DNA from: Stenogyne calaminthoides
Taxonomy: Eukaryota; Streptophyta; Magnoliopsida; Lamiales; Lamiaceae
DNA: 64,000 bases
Assembly: GCA_037126765.1 (NCBI GenBank)
Contig: JBBCBC010000049.1
Span: forward strand, 310,001-374,000
Direction of reading: 5' to 3'
A program made the position numbers and the translations under genes. Of the stretch, positions 8,608 through 20,599 are shown piece by piece. The stretch's first letter is position 1, and the number at the start of each line of letters is the position of its first letter. The notes beneath the pieces were generated by a model. It was not told the DNA's origin. It was given only the letters and a program-made list of their open reading frames with translations, and did not search any database.

Positions 8608-9856
8608 TATTAAACATGATACAAATAATATTTAGTAATCGATAAATGTTGAAATAATATTAAGCACCAATTTAAATGTTTTTTCCTCAATCTAAGTACG
8701 ATCTCTTTTTCATTTGTGACCTTTCAGGACCGTCAACATGTATTTGTGGGTTTCTCCATCCTTGACGCATAAATGTTACACAAACCTTGAAAAATGATAT
8801 CCTGAAATCAGCTGGATTTCCATTAATCCTGAATTTACACTGTAATTAAAATAATAAAGATTTTTATTAAGATGTACAATTTTACAAAATAATATACGTG
8901 TAAAATGCAAATATGATTAAACTTACTGCGAAATAGTTCACATGTGTTCCCGACACTTGGAAGGAACCGTGGGCCAGTTTGTCCATTTTGTGTCAAGATA
9001 GTAAAAAGATACGCCTGTGTAATGCGTTATTCACATAGTATCCAAACCGTGCGATGAAATGTTTTGTTCAAGTAATTTGTCCATATTAAAAATGATATTA
9101 TTTTAAAAAAGATTAAACGTGATATTATTTATAAAAATTAGATTAAACGAACTTATTAAGTAAAAGTTCAATAAAAAAAGTAGTTGGAAACAAAGAATAA
9201 AATGCAGTGTTGATCAATAATTGGTGGTGTTGGACTTTAGGGGTGGTACTGATTGGTGGTGTTCAAAGAAAAAGAAGAGGTTATATTCTAGTGGTCAAAT
9301 TATTGATAGGTATATTTTTTTTTTAAATTTGCAACTAGGTATAAAATGGTTGCATATATGTAGGTATAATTGCACTTGTATATGTAATTTTACCTGTATA
9401 TACAATCTCATTTGTACCTGATTACTATTTACTTCAAAAAAGTGTACTGATTGCTAATTTCCTCTATTCTAATTATAATTTCTCCCTCTTCCTTAATAAA
9501 ATTATAAAATTGTATTACCAAAATTTGAATGAAAGGTCTCCTACATGAATTAAAAAGATGACATATTTGTGCGTGAAGGAGCCTGATTTGAGCATAATGA
9601 TTTTACATTTTAAAAAATTTAGATGTTCATGTGTGCTTATTAGTTTGTAATTCGTCTTATACAATTTTTTTTTTCTAAAAACAAATTCTTTTACCTCTAA
9701 ACAAGAATTTATATAGAGTAATTACATCGTGCATTGATGTAATTTTAAATCAATTATGATTAAAGTTTGACTCTTTTTTCATAAAAAAAAAGTTTAAAAT
9801 ATATTATAAGAAGAATTGTCTCGTGAAGAAAATAGTTTATACAAAATTGAACAATA
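8608..9856. other. Intergenic DNA, no gene seen
   Basis: About 1.25 kb of AT-rich DNA. There are short GC-moderate patches at 8700-8780 and 8930-9010 and a TG/TA-rich patch at 9340-9420. Small open frames show no family resemblance. Confidence 0.45.
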
Positions 9857-10045
9857 CTCCCTCCGTCCAGTGATAATATGTGCAATTTTATTTTTTTGGT
9901 CCGTCCCGAAATAATATGCACATTTTTTAAAATGACAAAATATTCAAAATTTACAACTTCACAATATTATTATAATTAATTTAAAATATGTCAATAAAGC
10001 AAGTTTTTAAAAATTTTATGTCCGAAAAACGGTGCACATTAATAC
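9857..10045. mobile_element. Degenerate Stowaway-like MITE
   Basis: CTCCCTCCGTCCAGTGATAA starts after TA. A second internal start, TCCGTCCCGAAATAATATGC, lies at about 9900, and the right arm ends near TCCGAAAAACGGTGCACATT at about 10020-10040. It resembles the 8409 family; the right boundary is uncertain. Confidence 0.6.
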
Positions 10046-10665
10046 TAATTAAAAAAATTCATCACGAATTGATTTTTTTGTCATATAGTTATAAACTAGC
10101 TTTACGTTTGCCTTTTGTTATAATTCTTGAAAAAATATAAAAAGACATTTTGGTTAAAAGAATTCAGCTGAAGTTTAATCAAAATGACACCACCAGTACA
10201 AGTAGTATGCCAAACTTTACGTCATATTTAAAAAATAAATAAGATCCAAGTCAACACCCCTAGAGTTGCCCATCCGAACCGGAACAGGCGGTTATAACCG
10301 GAACCGGAACCGGATAAACCGGAATCGGAACCGTCGGAACCGGAACCGTGACGAACCGGAACCGAAACTGTGTATTACACGGTTCGGTTCCGGTTCTTCT
10401 GCTACAAAATCGTAACCGCCGGTTCCACGGTTCGAACCGGCGGTTCCGAACCGTTTATGACCGTTGCAAACGGATTTGTCCGTTGGAACCGGCGGTTCCG
10501 CGGTTCCGAACCGTGAACCGTCGGTTCTCATCTATTTTTTTTATTATTATTTAATGGTTGAGATTGAGTCAAATGTTACCATTTTTTGATCCAATGGTCG
10601 AGATTCAATATGAAAGTTGCCGTTTTTTTTTGTTTTTTTTTTATTATCCCAAACTCTATAAATAC

Positions 10666-10674
10666 CCCCTCATT
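10666..10674 (+). promoter_or_regulatory. TATA box of the hAT element
   Basis: CTATAAATACCCCCTCATTTG at about 10666 has the shape of a plant core promoter, with a CT-rich leader after it. It is probably the promoter of the lost transposase gene; that is inference. The coding part is gone and the copia LTR begins about 240 bases downstream. Confidence 0.5.
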
Positions 10675-10915
10675 TGTATTCATTTTCTTGCACCAACTTG
10701 ATCCAAATTGATCAATTCTTTTTCATCTCTCTAATTCTCTTGTTCTAAGTTCTAACTTTATAAGCTTCATTATAGTTCATAGTTCATACTTCATATATTA
10801 TCTATATTGATATATTTTATACATTATAGTATATAGTTTATATTATATACACTTTACTTTATATTTTATATTACATAAAAAAAATATCAAAAAGAGGAGG
10901 ATCATCTCGACCATC

Positions 10916-12760
10916 TGTTGGGGAATGATTCGCACAGATCTATTCGGGGTGAATATTTAAATACAAATTTAATTCATTAATTATTAATAGCATGAATTAA
11001 TCCTATATTAATTCAAATAATAATTGCAACAACAAATCATGCATATAAAAAGCTACGTAAAACCTACGCATGCGGAATCTACGGGTTTACGTGAACGTAC
11101 CTCTCGGGATGACAGTGACTTTGGTCGGACGGACTAACCAAAAGGACTTCACAAGTATTCCCTTAGCCCTTGCTCGACAATCAGGTGGAAGGATACTCGC
11201 GAACAATTAACAAAAGGAAAAAATAAACTTTGTTGCACCACTTATGTGGATTTGCTAATATTTCCAGCACATGGAATTGTACTTGGGAATGAACTAATCA
11301 TCCCCTATTTATAGGAGAGGGGTGAACGAAATTTTTGTGTTTTTTCAATGTGGGAAAAGACTTTTCTTGGTCACCAAGAAATCTTGAATATATCCCATAT
11401 ATTCTTTTTCCCATAATTAAAATATTCCACAAAAATCCACCTCCTCTATTTTATGGAGATTTTCGAAAATATTAAGTGCAAGATTCCAAGATTTGGATCT
11501 TCTTGAATTTATGAGATATTCTTGTATTTCAAGAAATACATATCTTCCATAATATCTTTTCAAGAAAATCAAGAAAATCTTTCTTGCCCACTATATTTCC
11601 AAAATTTCGAAAATTTCACTATGTATAACCAAGTGGGAGATTTCTTGAATTTAATGAGATAATCTTGTATTCCAAGAATACATATCTTCATTCCATAACA
11701 AAATTCAAAGAAAATCTTTCTCCCTCTTTTATCCATAATTTTCGAAAATTAGAGAAAATATTAAGCAACAATATTTATTTTATTTTAATCACCTTTTTAG
11801 TTATTGGACTATATGTTGGGCTACTCAGGGGGCCTTAGGAGAATTAAGATTGGACCTTCTAATGGATCTTGAATATCTAATATTGAGCCACAATATAATT
11901 CAAGCCCATAAATATTAATTAATCCCACTACATAATTAATATTGCACTATCCATCTTAACCCATATTACGGTCCAATATGGCTCCGATCATTATTTCCGT
12001 GTTTAAGATTATCTAGCCCATTAATTAATTCAAGCCCTTTGAAATAGCTTTCCGTTAATTAATATCTTTTGTCCTTGGTCGAGGAACGGTTCAACATTAT
12101 TATCCATACCGGAAACTAATTCCACTTGCAAGATTTGGTATGATAAAACTTATGAACCTCCCAAGGGGGCAAATCAAGCAAGCGTACTTGCACACGATTC
12201 TTCGTATTAAATCTTAGCAATCACATGTGACCAATAATATTGCCCAAGATAAAAAGTATTGAATCTCTCTCTGATTCGCTACCCATGATAAGTCAAAGCA
12301 ATAGTTATCAATCCCACGTGATCCTATTTAAGGGACGAAGGTTAAGAAACAACGAACCACTGAGGTCTAATTCTTCCTTGTTCAGTTCTGAAGAATTTAT
12401 TCTCCTGTAGGTCCTATTCAGCGCATCAGTCATGCACTAGTGTAATCTCTTGGTCAAGACAAACCAATCTGAGCCTTACACCTCAACCTTTCGCGATGGT
12501 TGTTCATTTCCATCTAGGTCGTGAATGGCGTACTTTTAGTTACAAGGGACTGTTAATTTAATCTTCTGTGATCGGGTATCACTAAATTAACTTCTGATGT
12601 AACACGCATGCAATTATTGAACAGTTATGCAGTAAATATATATAACATTCAATCATATTTAAAGCATCAGTGATAAACAATTTATTTCAGTAAATAAGTC
12701 TGAAAATTCAGTTTCGATTATACAAAGTAAAAAGCATACTTTTCAGTATAATCCCCAACA
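10916..12760 (-). repeat. 3' LTR (left copy) of copia element B
   Basis: Begins TGTTGGGGAATG and ends ATCCCCAACA, an 8-bp perfect inverted pair. A TATA box for the minus strand is seen as the complement of CCCTATTTATAGGAGAGG at about 11307-11325. It is highly similar to the copies at 18145 and 44123, with many small differences. Confidence 0.92.
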
Positions 12761-12761
12761 A

Positions 12762-12876
12762 TCTCCCACTTATACTCAAAGTCTGCTTTTAAGTATACTA
12801 CAACACGTCTCGCGTAGTCCGTGACATCTAATGTCACCTACACGAACCTAATAATTTCTCCCACTTATACTCAAAG
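12762..12876 (-). promoter_or_regulatory. Duplicated polypurine tract of copia element B
   Basis: On the minus strand CTTTGAGTATAAGTGGGAGA abuts the LTR (12762-12781), the classic copia polypurine tract. The identical 20-base word occurs a second time at 12857-12876, 95 bases further in and next to the RNase H end. One copy would suffice to prime plus-strand synthesis. Confidence 0.8.
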
Positions 12877-14379
12877 CAGATTGGCAACGGTCTTGACACT
12901 CATTCCTTCCACATGTCTCTCGAATGTATTCAGAGAAAGACTCTTTGTGAATGGATCTGTTAGGTTGTCCTCAGACGCTATCTTTGCCACATCTATATCT
13001 CCTCTCTTAACGATTTCTCGTATAAGATGTCTTTCCTTTAATGTGTTTGTTTGACTCGTGGACTCTTGGTTCTCTTGAATTTGCAACTGCCTCTAGCAGA
13101 TATTGCTAGACAAATTCAGAACACCATCCAAGTCCACTAAGAAGATCTAGACCCAATCGGTTCTTTTCACTACTTCCTGGCGACTACTTACCCGAGTCCC
13201 ATGGTTGAGTCGTTGATGCATTTGCTTCACACTTTCGTCCATTTGATGGCTACACTTCCCAAATGGAAACACACTAAGCGAAAGGCGGATAATTTACGGA
13301 ATCTAAATCGATTGAAATCCAGGAGTCCATGTGGCCGATGGGGATTGGAGTGTCGATCGATAAATCAACATTCTATCCCGAGTTCTTTTCGGATACTTGA
13401 GAATGTTTTTAATCGTAGATCCATCGCTTTCCTCTGGTTACTCCGATATCTTGCTACCATGCCTACAAAGAAAGCGAGATATCCAGGTCTAAATATACGT
13501 GATTGCATACATAAGGTTTTCGACAGCCGAAGCACAAGGAATACCTTTCAAGTCATCTATCTTCTTTTCGTCTTAGGGGACATTTTCTTGGATAGATGGA
13601 TTCCAAGTCTGAAAGGTACGAATCCTTTCTTGGAATCTTGCATGCTGAATTGTTTCAAAAACCAGTGTCTATGTATGAAACTTGCGATAACCCGATCATC
13701 CTTTTCTGGCGATCTCGAGTAATCTTGATCCTAAGGATATGTCCAGCTTTCCCTAAGTCTTTCATATCAAACTGTTTTGAAACCATGCCCTTACGTCTGA
13801 TCACACCTTCACATCGTTCCCGATGATCACAATGTCATCTACGTATAGTACTAAGAATACCAATGCAGTTCCGAAATGCTTTTTATACACACAACTTTCA
13901 AACTTGTTTTTGATCAAACCCATAAGACTTTATTACATGATCAAAACTTTGGTTCCAAGCTCTGGATGCCTGTTTGAGTCCGTAAATGGACCTCTTGAGC
14001 TTACAAACTGGGTGTTCTTGGCCTGTTTCAATGAAAACTAGGGGTTGTTGCATATAGATCTCTTTATCAAGACTTCCGTTAAGGAAAGTTGTCTTGATAT
14101 CCATTTGCTAAATTTCAAAGTCGAAAATGCGCAGCAATCGATAAGAGAATACAGATGGACTTAAGCATGGCTACGGGCGAAAAAGTTTCCTCATAATCGA
14201 TCCCTTTCTTTCTGAGTATAACCTTTCGCCACTAGTCTTACTTTAAAGGTTTCAACCTTCCCGTCCAGTCCTCTTTTCCTCTTATATACCCACTTGCATC
14301 TAATGGGTTTGACCCCATTAAGTGGTTCGACTAGCTCCCACACTCTATTATGAAACATAGAACCCATTTCGGCTTTCAT
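12871..14379 (-). pseudogene. copia element B: reverse transcriptase and RNase H, broken
   Basis: Minus-strand pieces: 14379-14191 has RCKWVYKRKRG and ETFKVRLVAKGYTQKE (RT start). 14104-13898 has MDIKTTFLNGSLDKEIYMQQ and RSIYGLKQASRAWN. 13086-12871 has LIREIVKRGDIDVAKIASED and NLTDPFTKSL (RNase H end). These are in order but in different frames, and the central RT (YVDD) and most of RNase H are interrupted by stops. Many breaks coincide with short indels, so part of the decay may be consensus error rather than mutation. Confidence 0.9.
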
Positions 14380-14893
14380 TGCTGTTTGCCAAGAACCTGC
14401 ATCCTTATCTTGGAGTGCCTTGTCATATGTCCATGGGTCTGATTCCGGGAATCAAATCCGAGGACTCTCCTATTCCCATGAATCTCTCGGGCTGTCAAAC
14501 AACCCTCCCACTATGACAAGGTTTGGTTGTGAAAACGTATCGTTTGGTATATCATCTAGTACAGTTGGCACTGAGGTTTTCCCTCTAAGCTCATTTAAGG
14601 TAATCTCACTTCTGGGTTTTCTTTGGTTCTATAGTTTTCTTCCAAAATCTAAAGTGGATGCGGATGTCCACCTTTTGATCTCCGGAACTATAGAACATTC
14701 ACCCTTTTGTTCCTCGGTATATCTACAAAAGCGGCCTTAATTACGATCGAGGATCCAATTTACGGTTTCCTTGTCCAACACGTGGGCGGACACCCCAAAG
14801 TTCTCATGTGTCTCATACTAGACTTGCGCTTGGGTCCACAATTCTTTGGGGTTACGGGAACCGATTTGGATAGCACCAAGTTGAGAATGTAAG

Positions 14894-15580
14894 TCATTTG
14901 TTTTCCAAGGCATGACCCCAGAACGACTCGGGAAGATCCGTATAACTCATCATTGATCTAACCATTTCCAAAAGAATTTTGTTGCTTCGCTCTGCAAACC
15001 CTGTTTTGTTGAGGGGTTCCGGGTGCAGTGAGTTGGGATACAATCCCTTAATCAGATAAGTAGTACAAAAACTCATCGCTGAGGTATTCGCTTCCACGAT
15101 CAGATCGTAGAGACTTGATACGTTTTTCCATATGATTCTCTGCTTGAGCCTTAAATTCTTTAGAATTTCTCAAAGGTCTCAGATTCATGCTTCATAAGGA
15201 AAATGTACCTTGAGTAATCATCAATAAAATTACTCATAACCTCCTCTTGCTTTGGTTGACATTTGACTACATACATCTATGTGAACGATCTCTAACACTT
15301 CTTTAGCCCCTTTCCCCTTGGCTCCAAATGCCATCTTGGTCATATTACCCTCCAAACATGATTCGCAGGTTGGAATCGATTCAACTTGGAGACGCTCCAG
15401 TGAACCATCTTTCACCAACCTTTGGATCCTCTTTGGATTTATATGACCTAATCTTAGATGCCAAAGAAGTGTCTCGTTCACGTCTGATGAACGTTTTCTT
15501 TTCTCGGAAACAATTGATGTGTTATAGGATACATTTCGTGAGTGGTGTGCACAGTTAATTGTATAGAGATTTTCCATCAA
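14894..15580 (-). pseudogene. copia element B: GAG-pre-integrase and integrase, broken
   Basis: 15580-15230 carries LLWHLRLGHINPKRIQRLV with CESCLEGNMTK (the H..H..C..C zinc-binding domain before integrase), then VLEIVHIDVCSQMSTKARGG, the start of the integrase core with its first acidic residue. 15097-14894 carries NKTGFAERSNKILLEMVRSM and DLPESFWGHAL, the end of the core. The second catalytic aspartate region lies in the broken gap between them. Confidence 0.88.
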
Positions 15581-16072
15581 TGTCCCGTAACAGATACACT
15601 CATCATTTCAAAAATGATGTCATTCTTATTAAAAGAAACTTAGTGTCCTTTAATCGAATTTTAGAAACTGAAAGTGAATTCTTTCTAAAACTGGGAACAC
15701 AAAGATAATCTCAAAAAAACTTTATCTTCAAAAGATAGGTGCACTTCTCCCACTGCTTTAACTGCTACTCACGTAGCATTGCAATGTCTGCTACTTGCGT
15801 AGTATTGCAATAATCGTTACTACCAGAAGATCGCAATATCGCCACTTCACGTAGCATTCCAATGTCTTCTACTTTCGTAATGTTGCCCAGTGTGATGAGG
15901 ATCTCACTCCCACTACGTTGCCGGATCATTTAGAACCCGTGAAGCCAACATGATTAGTGGATCTCGTATCAACCACCCACGAATGAGAAGTATACGCCGC
16001 TAAACAAGTTTCAACAACTAGTGTGTGAGAATTACCTTTCTTTCCGTCCCTTTTGGGGTTGGAACAGGTAAA

Positions 16073-16110
16073 ACCTCCATTGTCCTCTCTCACCGCAGCT
16101 TAAGCACTTC
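16073..16110 (-). pseudogene. copia element B: damaged gag zinc knuckle
   Basis: On the minus strand the frame reads KCLSCGERGQWR. The expected pattern is C..C...GHW...C. The first two cysteines are kept, the histidine reads as glutamine and the last cysteine is out of frame. It lies between gag (16691) and integrase (15580) as expected. Confidence 0.6.
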
Positions 16111-16454
16111 CTCTTTGGATTTTCCTTGACTCAACAAGCATTCCTCATCTTACCATTGCCCTTGGCAACAGTTGAGTTTTATTGCTTATGGCCTTTGGTC
16201 CTCTTCTTTATCTTGCCTACCCTTGGCCTAGAAAAAGAAGACGGACCACTTGCCGTCAAAACTTGAGTTTTGTACCTTATCATCATTTCTGCCGAGACCA
16301 AAAGCTTGCAACAAATTAGCTAGCGAGGCCAAAATGCTCAAAAACTTTTGGGCAGAGAGTGAAGTACCAAATTCATCTGAGTCTCCAGATCATAATATGC
16401 ACTCAGAATCTCAAGTTTGTTCAGATGGGCCATCTATTTTGAGGACGTAATCCC

Positions 16455-16691
16455 TTACGGGTTTTCCCTCCACCATTTCGGATGACGACATCTCTCATGA
16501 AGGTGATGATCGACGAGTCCCGCATGTTTTGACTCGTCAGTTGGCTCATCTGATTTTTGTGTGTCAAAATCCACTTGTGTTTTTGTGCAGTTAGGACAAT
16601 GCATCATATTTCGTTTCCAAACATTATAGTTTTCTCCAGATAATTGGTGTTCTTTAAGTGTATATAACAGTGGATTAAAAGGTTGCGACAT
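16455..16691 (-). pseudogene. copia element B: gag N-terminus
   Basis: Starts MSQPFNPLLYTLKEHQLSGE followed by NYNVWKRNM, the usual copia gag opening (asparagine-proline, then 'L.G.NY..W.R.M'). The frame is lost after about 78 codons. The boundary of the large tandem duplication (16454) lies at the end of this piece, so only this N-terminus is present in the second copy. Confidence 0.85.
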
Positions 16692-16699
16692 GATGAACT

Positions 16700-17464
16700 G
16701 AAATAAACAATAATATGCATAAGCACAAAATTATCACAAAGTTTGATCACATGCATCATATTAAAATCAAAAAAAAAAATATGAACATGCATCACCCAAC
16801 ATCTCAAAAGCAGTTTAAATAAGCCCACGTGGGGTGGGTCATTATTTAAACACATTCAAGCAAAAGTTACAAACAAGAACGATTTACAAACCTTTAATAT
16901 CCAGATTAATAGTTGGCTCTCACTTGACCAATATAAAATTGACGGGGACTTGGGGAAGTATATGCATATCAATTTTATACCTAAGTAATAACCATGATTA
17001 AATCTGAGGATTACTATTTCGCTTTTTGATCGAGCCTCGTGGGGAGGGTCATCGTCGCCACTAGTAATAACCCACAATCATCCGTTTGGAATTCATTCAT
17101 GTGAAATCTATCTTTTGACCGTCCCGTGGGGGGAATTTCTCCAAAAGAATTCACAAATAAATAAATCATGGAGGTCAAAATTAATTCAATTTTATTATCC
17201 AGGAATAAAATTGTTAATTAATTATTTAAAACATACTTAGTAATTTTGAAGTTGAGATTTTTCAATTTGGCAACCCTCATGCAAAACACATTTAAACACA
17301 TTAAATAAAGCATAAGATAAAGACAAATAAATCAAGCAAAAACAGAGAAAAATAAACATATTGGGCACAAATTATCAAGCTGTCATGGTTTGATTTTCTT
17401 GACTTGATCTTGAAGAAACCGTCACCGAATTTCTCTCACTCGTTAGTCACCGAAAAATTACTTC
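16700..17464 (-). other. Leader region of copia element B, AT-rich part
   Basis: Between gag and the GC-rich island. It contains repeated words CGAGCCTCGTGGGGAGGGTC and CCCGTGGGG at 17030-17130 and the related CCCACGTGGGGTGGGTC at 16825. No domain was recognised. Confidence 0.5.
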
Positions 17465-17820
17465 ATCTCGAACCGCCTTGGCGGCTTTCGTAGGGATGCA
17501 CGCCATCCGGCCGGCCGCTTGGCCCTACAAATTTTCGGCGATTTCCGACGCACCCCGGCCGGACCGCGCCCGCCGATGCCTCGGCGGTGTCGGCGAATAT
17601 CGACAGCGGCAGCGGGCGTCAGCTTTGGCTCTCCCGCCTCCCGCCTCGCCCGCGATCTCTCCGGCGCCAGCGTCTCCTTGGCGCCCGCGGCATCTGCCCG
17701 TCCTTTCGGCTGGAGCGCGCACCCGCCCGTCGCGTGCGGCCTTCATCCCTCCTCGATTTCGGCCGCCCGGCCCTCGCCAGCGCCACCCTACGCCTGCAGT
17801 TCTGGATTTCGTCCTTTAAT
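17465..17820 (-). other. GC-rich island in the 5' leader of copia element B
   Basis: About 350 bases of strongly GC-rich DNA in an AT-rich element, lying between the primer-binding site and gag on the minus strand. Long open frames on both strands result from composition: they overlap in several frames, are rich in Arg, Pro and Ala, and are not conserved with the second copy at about 43430-43790. I do not call a protein. Confidence 0.7.
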
Positions 17821-18128
17821 TCTTTCATCTCTTCGTTCCGATCCGATTTACAATTTATTTACAAAAATAAATAAACCTAGATCTAGACTAGTCTATTACA
17901 TTGATCAAATCAAACAAATCCTAGTCTACTCGTGGATTTTCTCACGAGGCAAAACAAATCCGAACGAATCGAATTAAAAAAACCACAGTTTATATGCATG
18001 CAAAATAAAACATTAAAATCCATGACAATTGGATACCTGCAAAACAGATCTAACAGTTCTACTATCCAATTTCAAATTTAATGTCCACTTAATTAAATTA
18101 CAATTTAAAAATTCAGAGAGCAAACAAA

Positions 18129-18144
18129 GTGGCTCGATACCGCT
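18129..18144 (-). promoter_or_regulatory. Primer-binding site of copia element B
   Basis: The minus strand reads AGCGGTATCGAGCCAC directly after the LTR end. It resembles the tRNA-Met-type site TGGTATCAGAGC with small changes. It defines the minus-strand orientation and the 18145-19987 repeat as the 5' LTR. Confidence 0.75.
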
Positions 18145-19987
18145 TGTTGGGGAATGAGTTGCAGATCTATTGGGGTGAATATTTAAATACAAATTTAATT
18201 CATTAATTATTACTTGCATGAATTAATCCTATATTAATTGAAATAATAATTGCAACAACATATCATTCATATAAAAGCCCGTAAAACCCCACGACGGAAT
18301 CTACGGGTTTACGTGAACGTCTTCTCGGGATGGCGGTGGCTTTGGTCGGACGGACTAACCAAAAGGACTTCCCAAGTATTCCCTTAGCCCTTGCTTTCGA
18401 CAATCCGGTGGAAGGATACTTTCATGAACAATTAACAAAAGGAAAAAATAAACTTTGTTGCACCACTTATGGGGATTTGCTAATATTTCCAGCAAATGGA
18501 ATTGTAGTTGGGAATGAACTAATCATCCCCTATTTATAGGAGAGGGGTTGGACGAATTTTTAGTGATATTTCAATGTGGGAAAAGACTTTTCTTGGTCAC
18601 CAAGAAATCTTGAATATATCCCTTATATTCTTTTTCCCATAATTAAAATATTCCACAAAAATCCCACCTCTTCTATAATAGTGTTATTTTAAAAAAAATA
18701 CAATGCTACAAGAATCCAAGATTTGGATCTTCTTGAATTTATGAGATATTCTTGTATTTCAAGAAATACATATCTTCCATAATATCTTTTCAAGAAAATC
18801 AAGAAAATCTTTCTTGCCCACTATATTTTCAAAAATTCAAAATTTACTATATAGATAACCAAGTGGGAGATTTCTTGAATTTAATGAGATAATCTTGTAT
18901 TCCAAGAATACATATCTTCATTCCATAACAAAATTCAAAGAAAATCTTTCTCCCTCTTTTATCCATAATTTTCAAAAAATTTAGAGGAAATATAAGCAAC
19001 AATATTTATTTTATTTTAATCACCTTTTCAGTTATTGGACTATATGTTGGGCTACTCAGGGGGCCTTTAGGAGAATTAAGATTGGATCTTCTAATGGATC
19101 TTGAATATCTAATATTGAGCCACAATATAATTCAAGCCCATAAATATTAATTAATCCCACTACATAATTAATATTGACCATCCATCTTAACCCATATTAT
19201 AATCAATATGGCTCCGGTCATTATTTCCGTGTTTAAGATTATCTAGCCCATTAATTAATTCAAGCCCTTTGAAATAGCTTTCCGTTAATTAATATATTTT
19301 GTCCTTGGTCGAGAACGGTTCAACATTATTATCCATACGGAAACTAATTCCACTTGCAAGATTTGGTATGATAAAACTTATGAACCTCCCAAGGGGGCAA
19401 ATCAAGCAAAGCGTATTTGCATTACCGATTCTTCGTATTAAATCTTAGCAATCACATGTGACCAATAATATTGCCCAAGAAAAAAGTATTGAATCTCTCT
19501 CTGATTCGCTACCCATGATAAGTCAAAGCAATAGTTACCAATCCCACGTGATCCTATTTAAGGGACGAAGGTTAAGAAATAACGAACCACTGAGGTCTAA
19601 TTCTTCCTTGTTGATTTCAAGAATTTATCCTCCTCAGAGGTCCTATTCAACAAGATCATCATGCACTAGTGTAATCTCTTGGTCAAGACAAACCAATCTG
19701 AGCCTTACACCTCAACCTTTCGCGATGGTTGTTCATTTCCATCTAGGTCGTGAATGGCGTACTTTTAGTTACAAGGGACTGTTAATTTAATCTTCTGTGA
19801 TCTGGTATCACTAAATTAACTACAATGTAACACGCATTTAATTATTGAACAGTTATGCAAAGAAATATATATAACATTCAATCATATTTAAAGCATCGAT
19901 GATAAACAATTTATTTCAATAAATAAGTTCGAAAATTGGTTTCGATTATACAAAGTAAAAAGCATACTTTTCAGTATAATCCCAACA
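18145..19987 (-). repeat. 5' LTR (right copy) of copia element B
   Basis: TGTTGGGGAATG at 18145 to AATCCCAACA at 19987. The minus-strand TATA box is the complement of CCCTATTTATAGGAGAGG at about 18527-18545. One C appears lost from the CCCC at its right end compared with the left LTR. Confidence 0.92.
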
Positions 19988-20591
19988 GAAACAAGGTAAG
20001 AGAACTACGTGGACTTTGATTCTAATCGGATACGTAGGCAACATAATTTTAAGTTTCTAACTTAGAATTTTCTAAGTTTAAAATTTAAAATTATGCCCAA
20101 GCCCTTTTTTTTTTATCATCTTTTCATTATTTGTAATTTTTTTAATTGTAATTATAAGTTGTACACTTGTATTTGTAGCATTAGCAATTTAGCATGTTAC
20201 TTGTAAGTTGTAACTTGTAAGTTGTAAATTGTAAATTGTAATTTTTGTAATGTATTAAATTATTGTTTCATGTAAATTTTTTGAGTTGTTTGTTATTTGT
20301 AATTTTGTATGTTTAATAACATAAGATTTTGCTTCATCTTCTTTAAATTTACTTCAATTTATTTATTTTTATTTGTATTTTGATAAAAATTAAAAAAAAA
20401 AGGTTCGTAACCGTGAAGCGGCTTGGAGCAGTTGGAACTTGATTGGAACCAGAATCGTTGGAACCGGAACCGAACCGAACCGATCAAAAAAAAAAGTATT
20501 TTTACACGGTTGGTTTTTGATTCCAACGTTTTGGAACGGGAACCGCCGGTTCGAACGGAACCCATGGGTTCGAACCGTTTGGGCAACTCTA
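19988..20591. mobile_element. Right arm of the hAT element
   Basis: AT-rich with TTGTAAGTTGTAACTTGTAA-type words at about 20160-20240, then GAACCGG subterminal repeats at 20440-20580 and the terminal repeat ending at 20591. No coding sequence was seen. Confidence 0.85.
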
Positions 20592-20599
20592 AACACCCC

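Larger units (their letters stand above)
10916..19987 (-). mobile_element. Full-length but decayed Ty1/copia retrotransposon inserted in the hAT
   Basis: Two LTRs of about 1.84 kb (10916-12760 and 18145-19987) with ends TGTTGGGG and CCCAACA enclose a 5.38-kb interior. Read on the minus strand, the order is primer-binding site (18129-18144), GC-rich leader, gag, a damaged zinc knuckle, integrase, RT, RNase H and polypurine tract (12761-12777). That order is copia. Stops and frameshifts are frequent in all domains. I found no matching 5-bp target duplication (left flank CCATC, right flank GAAAC). Confidence 0.94.
10261..20591. mobile_element. Non-autonomous hAT transposon split by an LTR retrotransposon
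   Basis: The ends form a perfect 12-base inverted repeat, TAGAGTTGCCCA at 10261 and TGGGCAACTCTA ending at 20591. They are flanked by identical 8-bp duplications AACACCCC (10253-10260 and 20592-20599), the hAT signature. Subterminal DNA is packed with GAACCGG/CCGGTTC repeats on both sides. Removing the nested copia element (10916-19987) leaves about 1.26 kb of hAT DNA: 655 bases on the left and 604 on the right. No transposase domain was found, so it is a deletion derivative. Confidence 0.92.

Noticed and set aside
13201..13722. 173-codon plus-strand open frame
   Set aside because: It lies opposite the minus-strand copia RT/RNase H region and shows no family resemblance; treated as a shadow.
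17478..17977. Overlapping open frames of 95-152 codons in the GC-rich island
   Set aside because: Several frames on both strands are open at once, they are low-complexity Arg/Pro/Ala, and they are not kept in the second copy. This is the leader of a retrotransposon.
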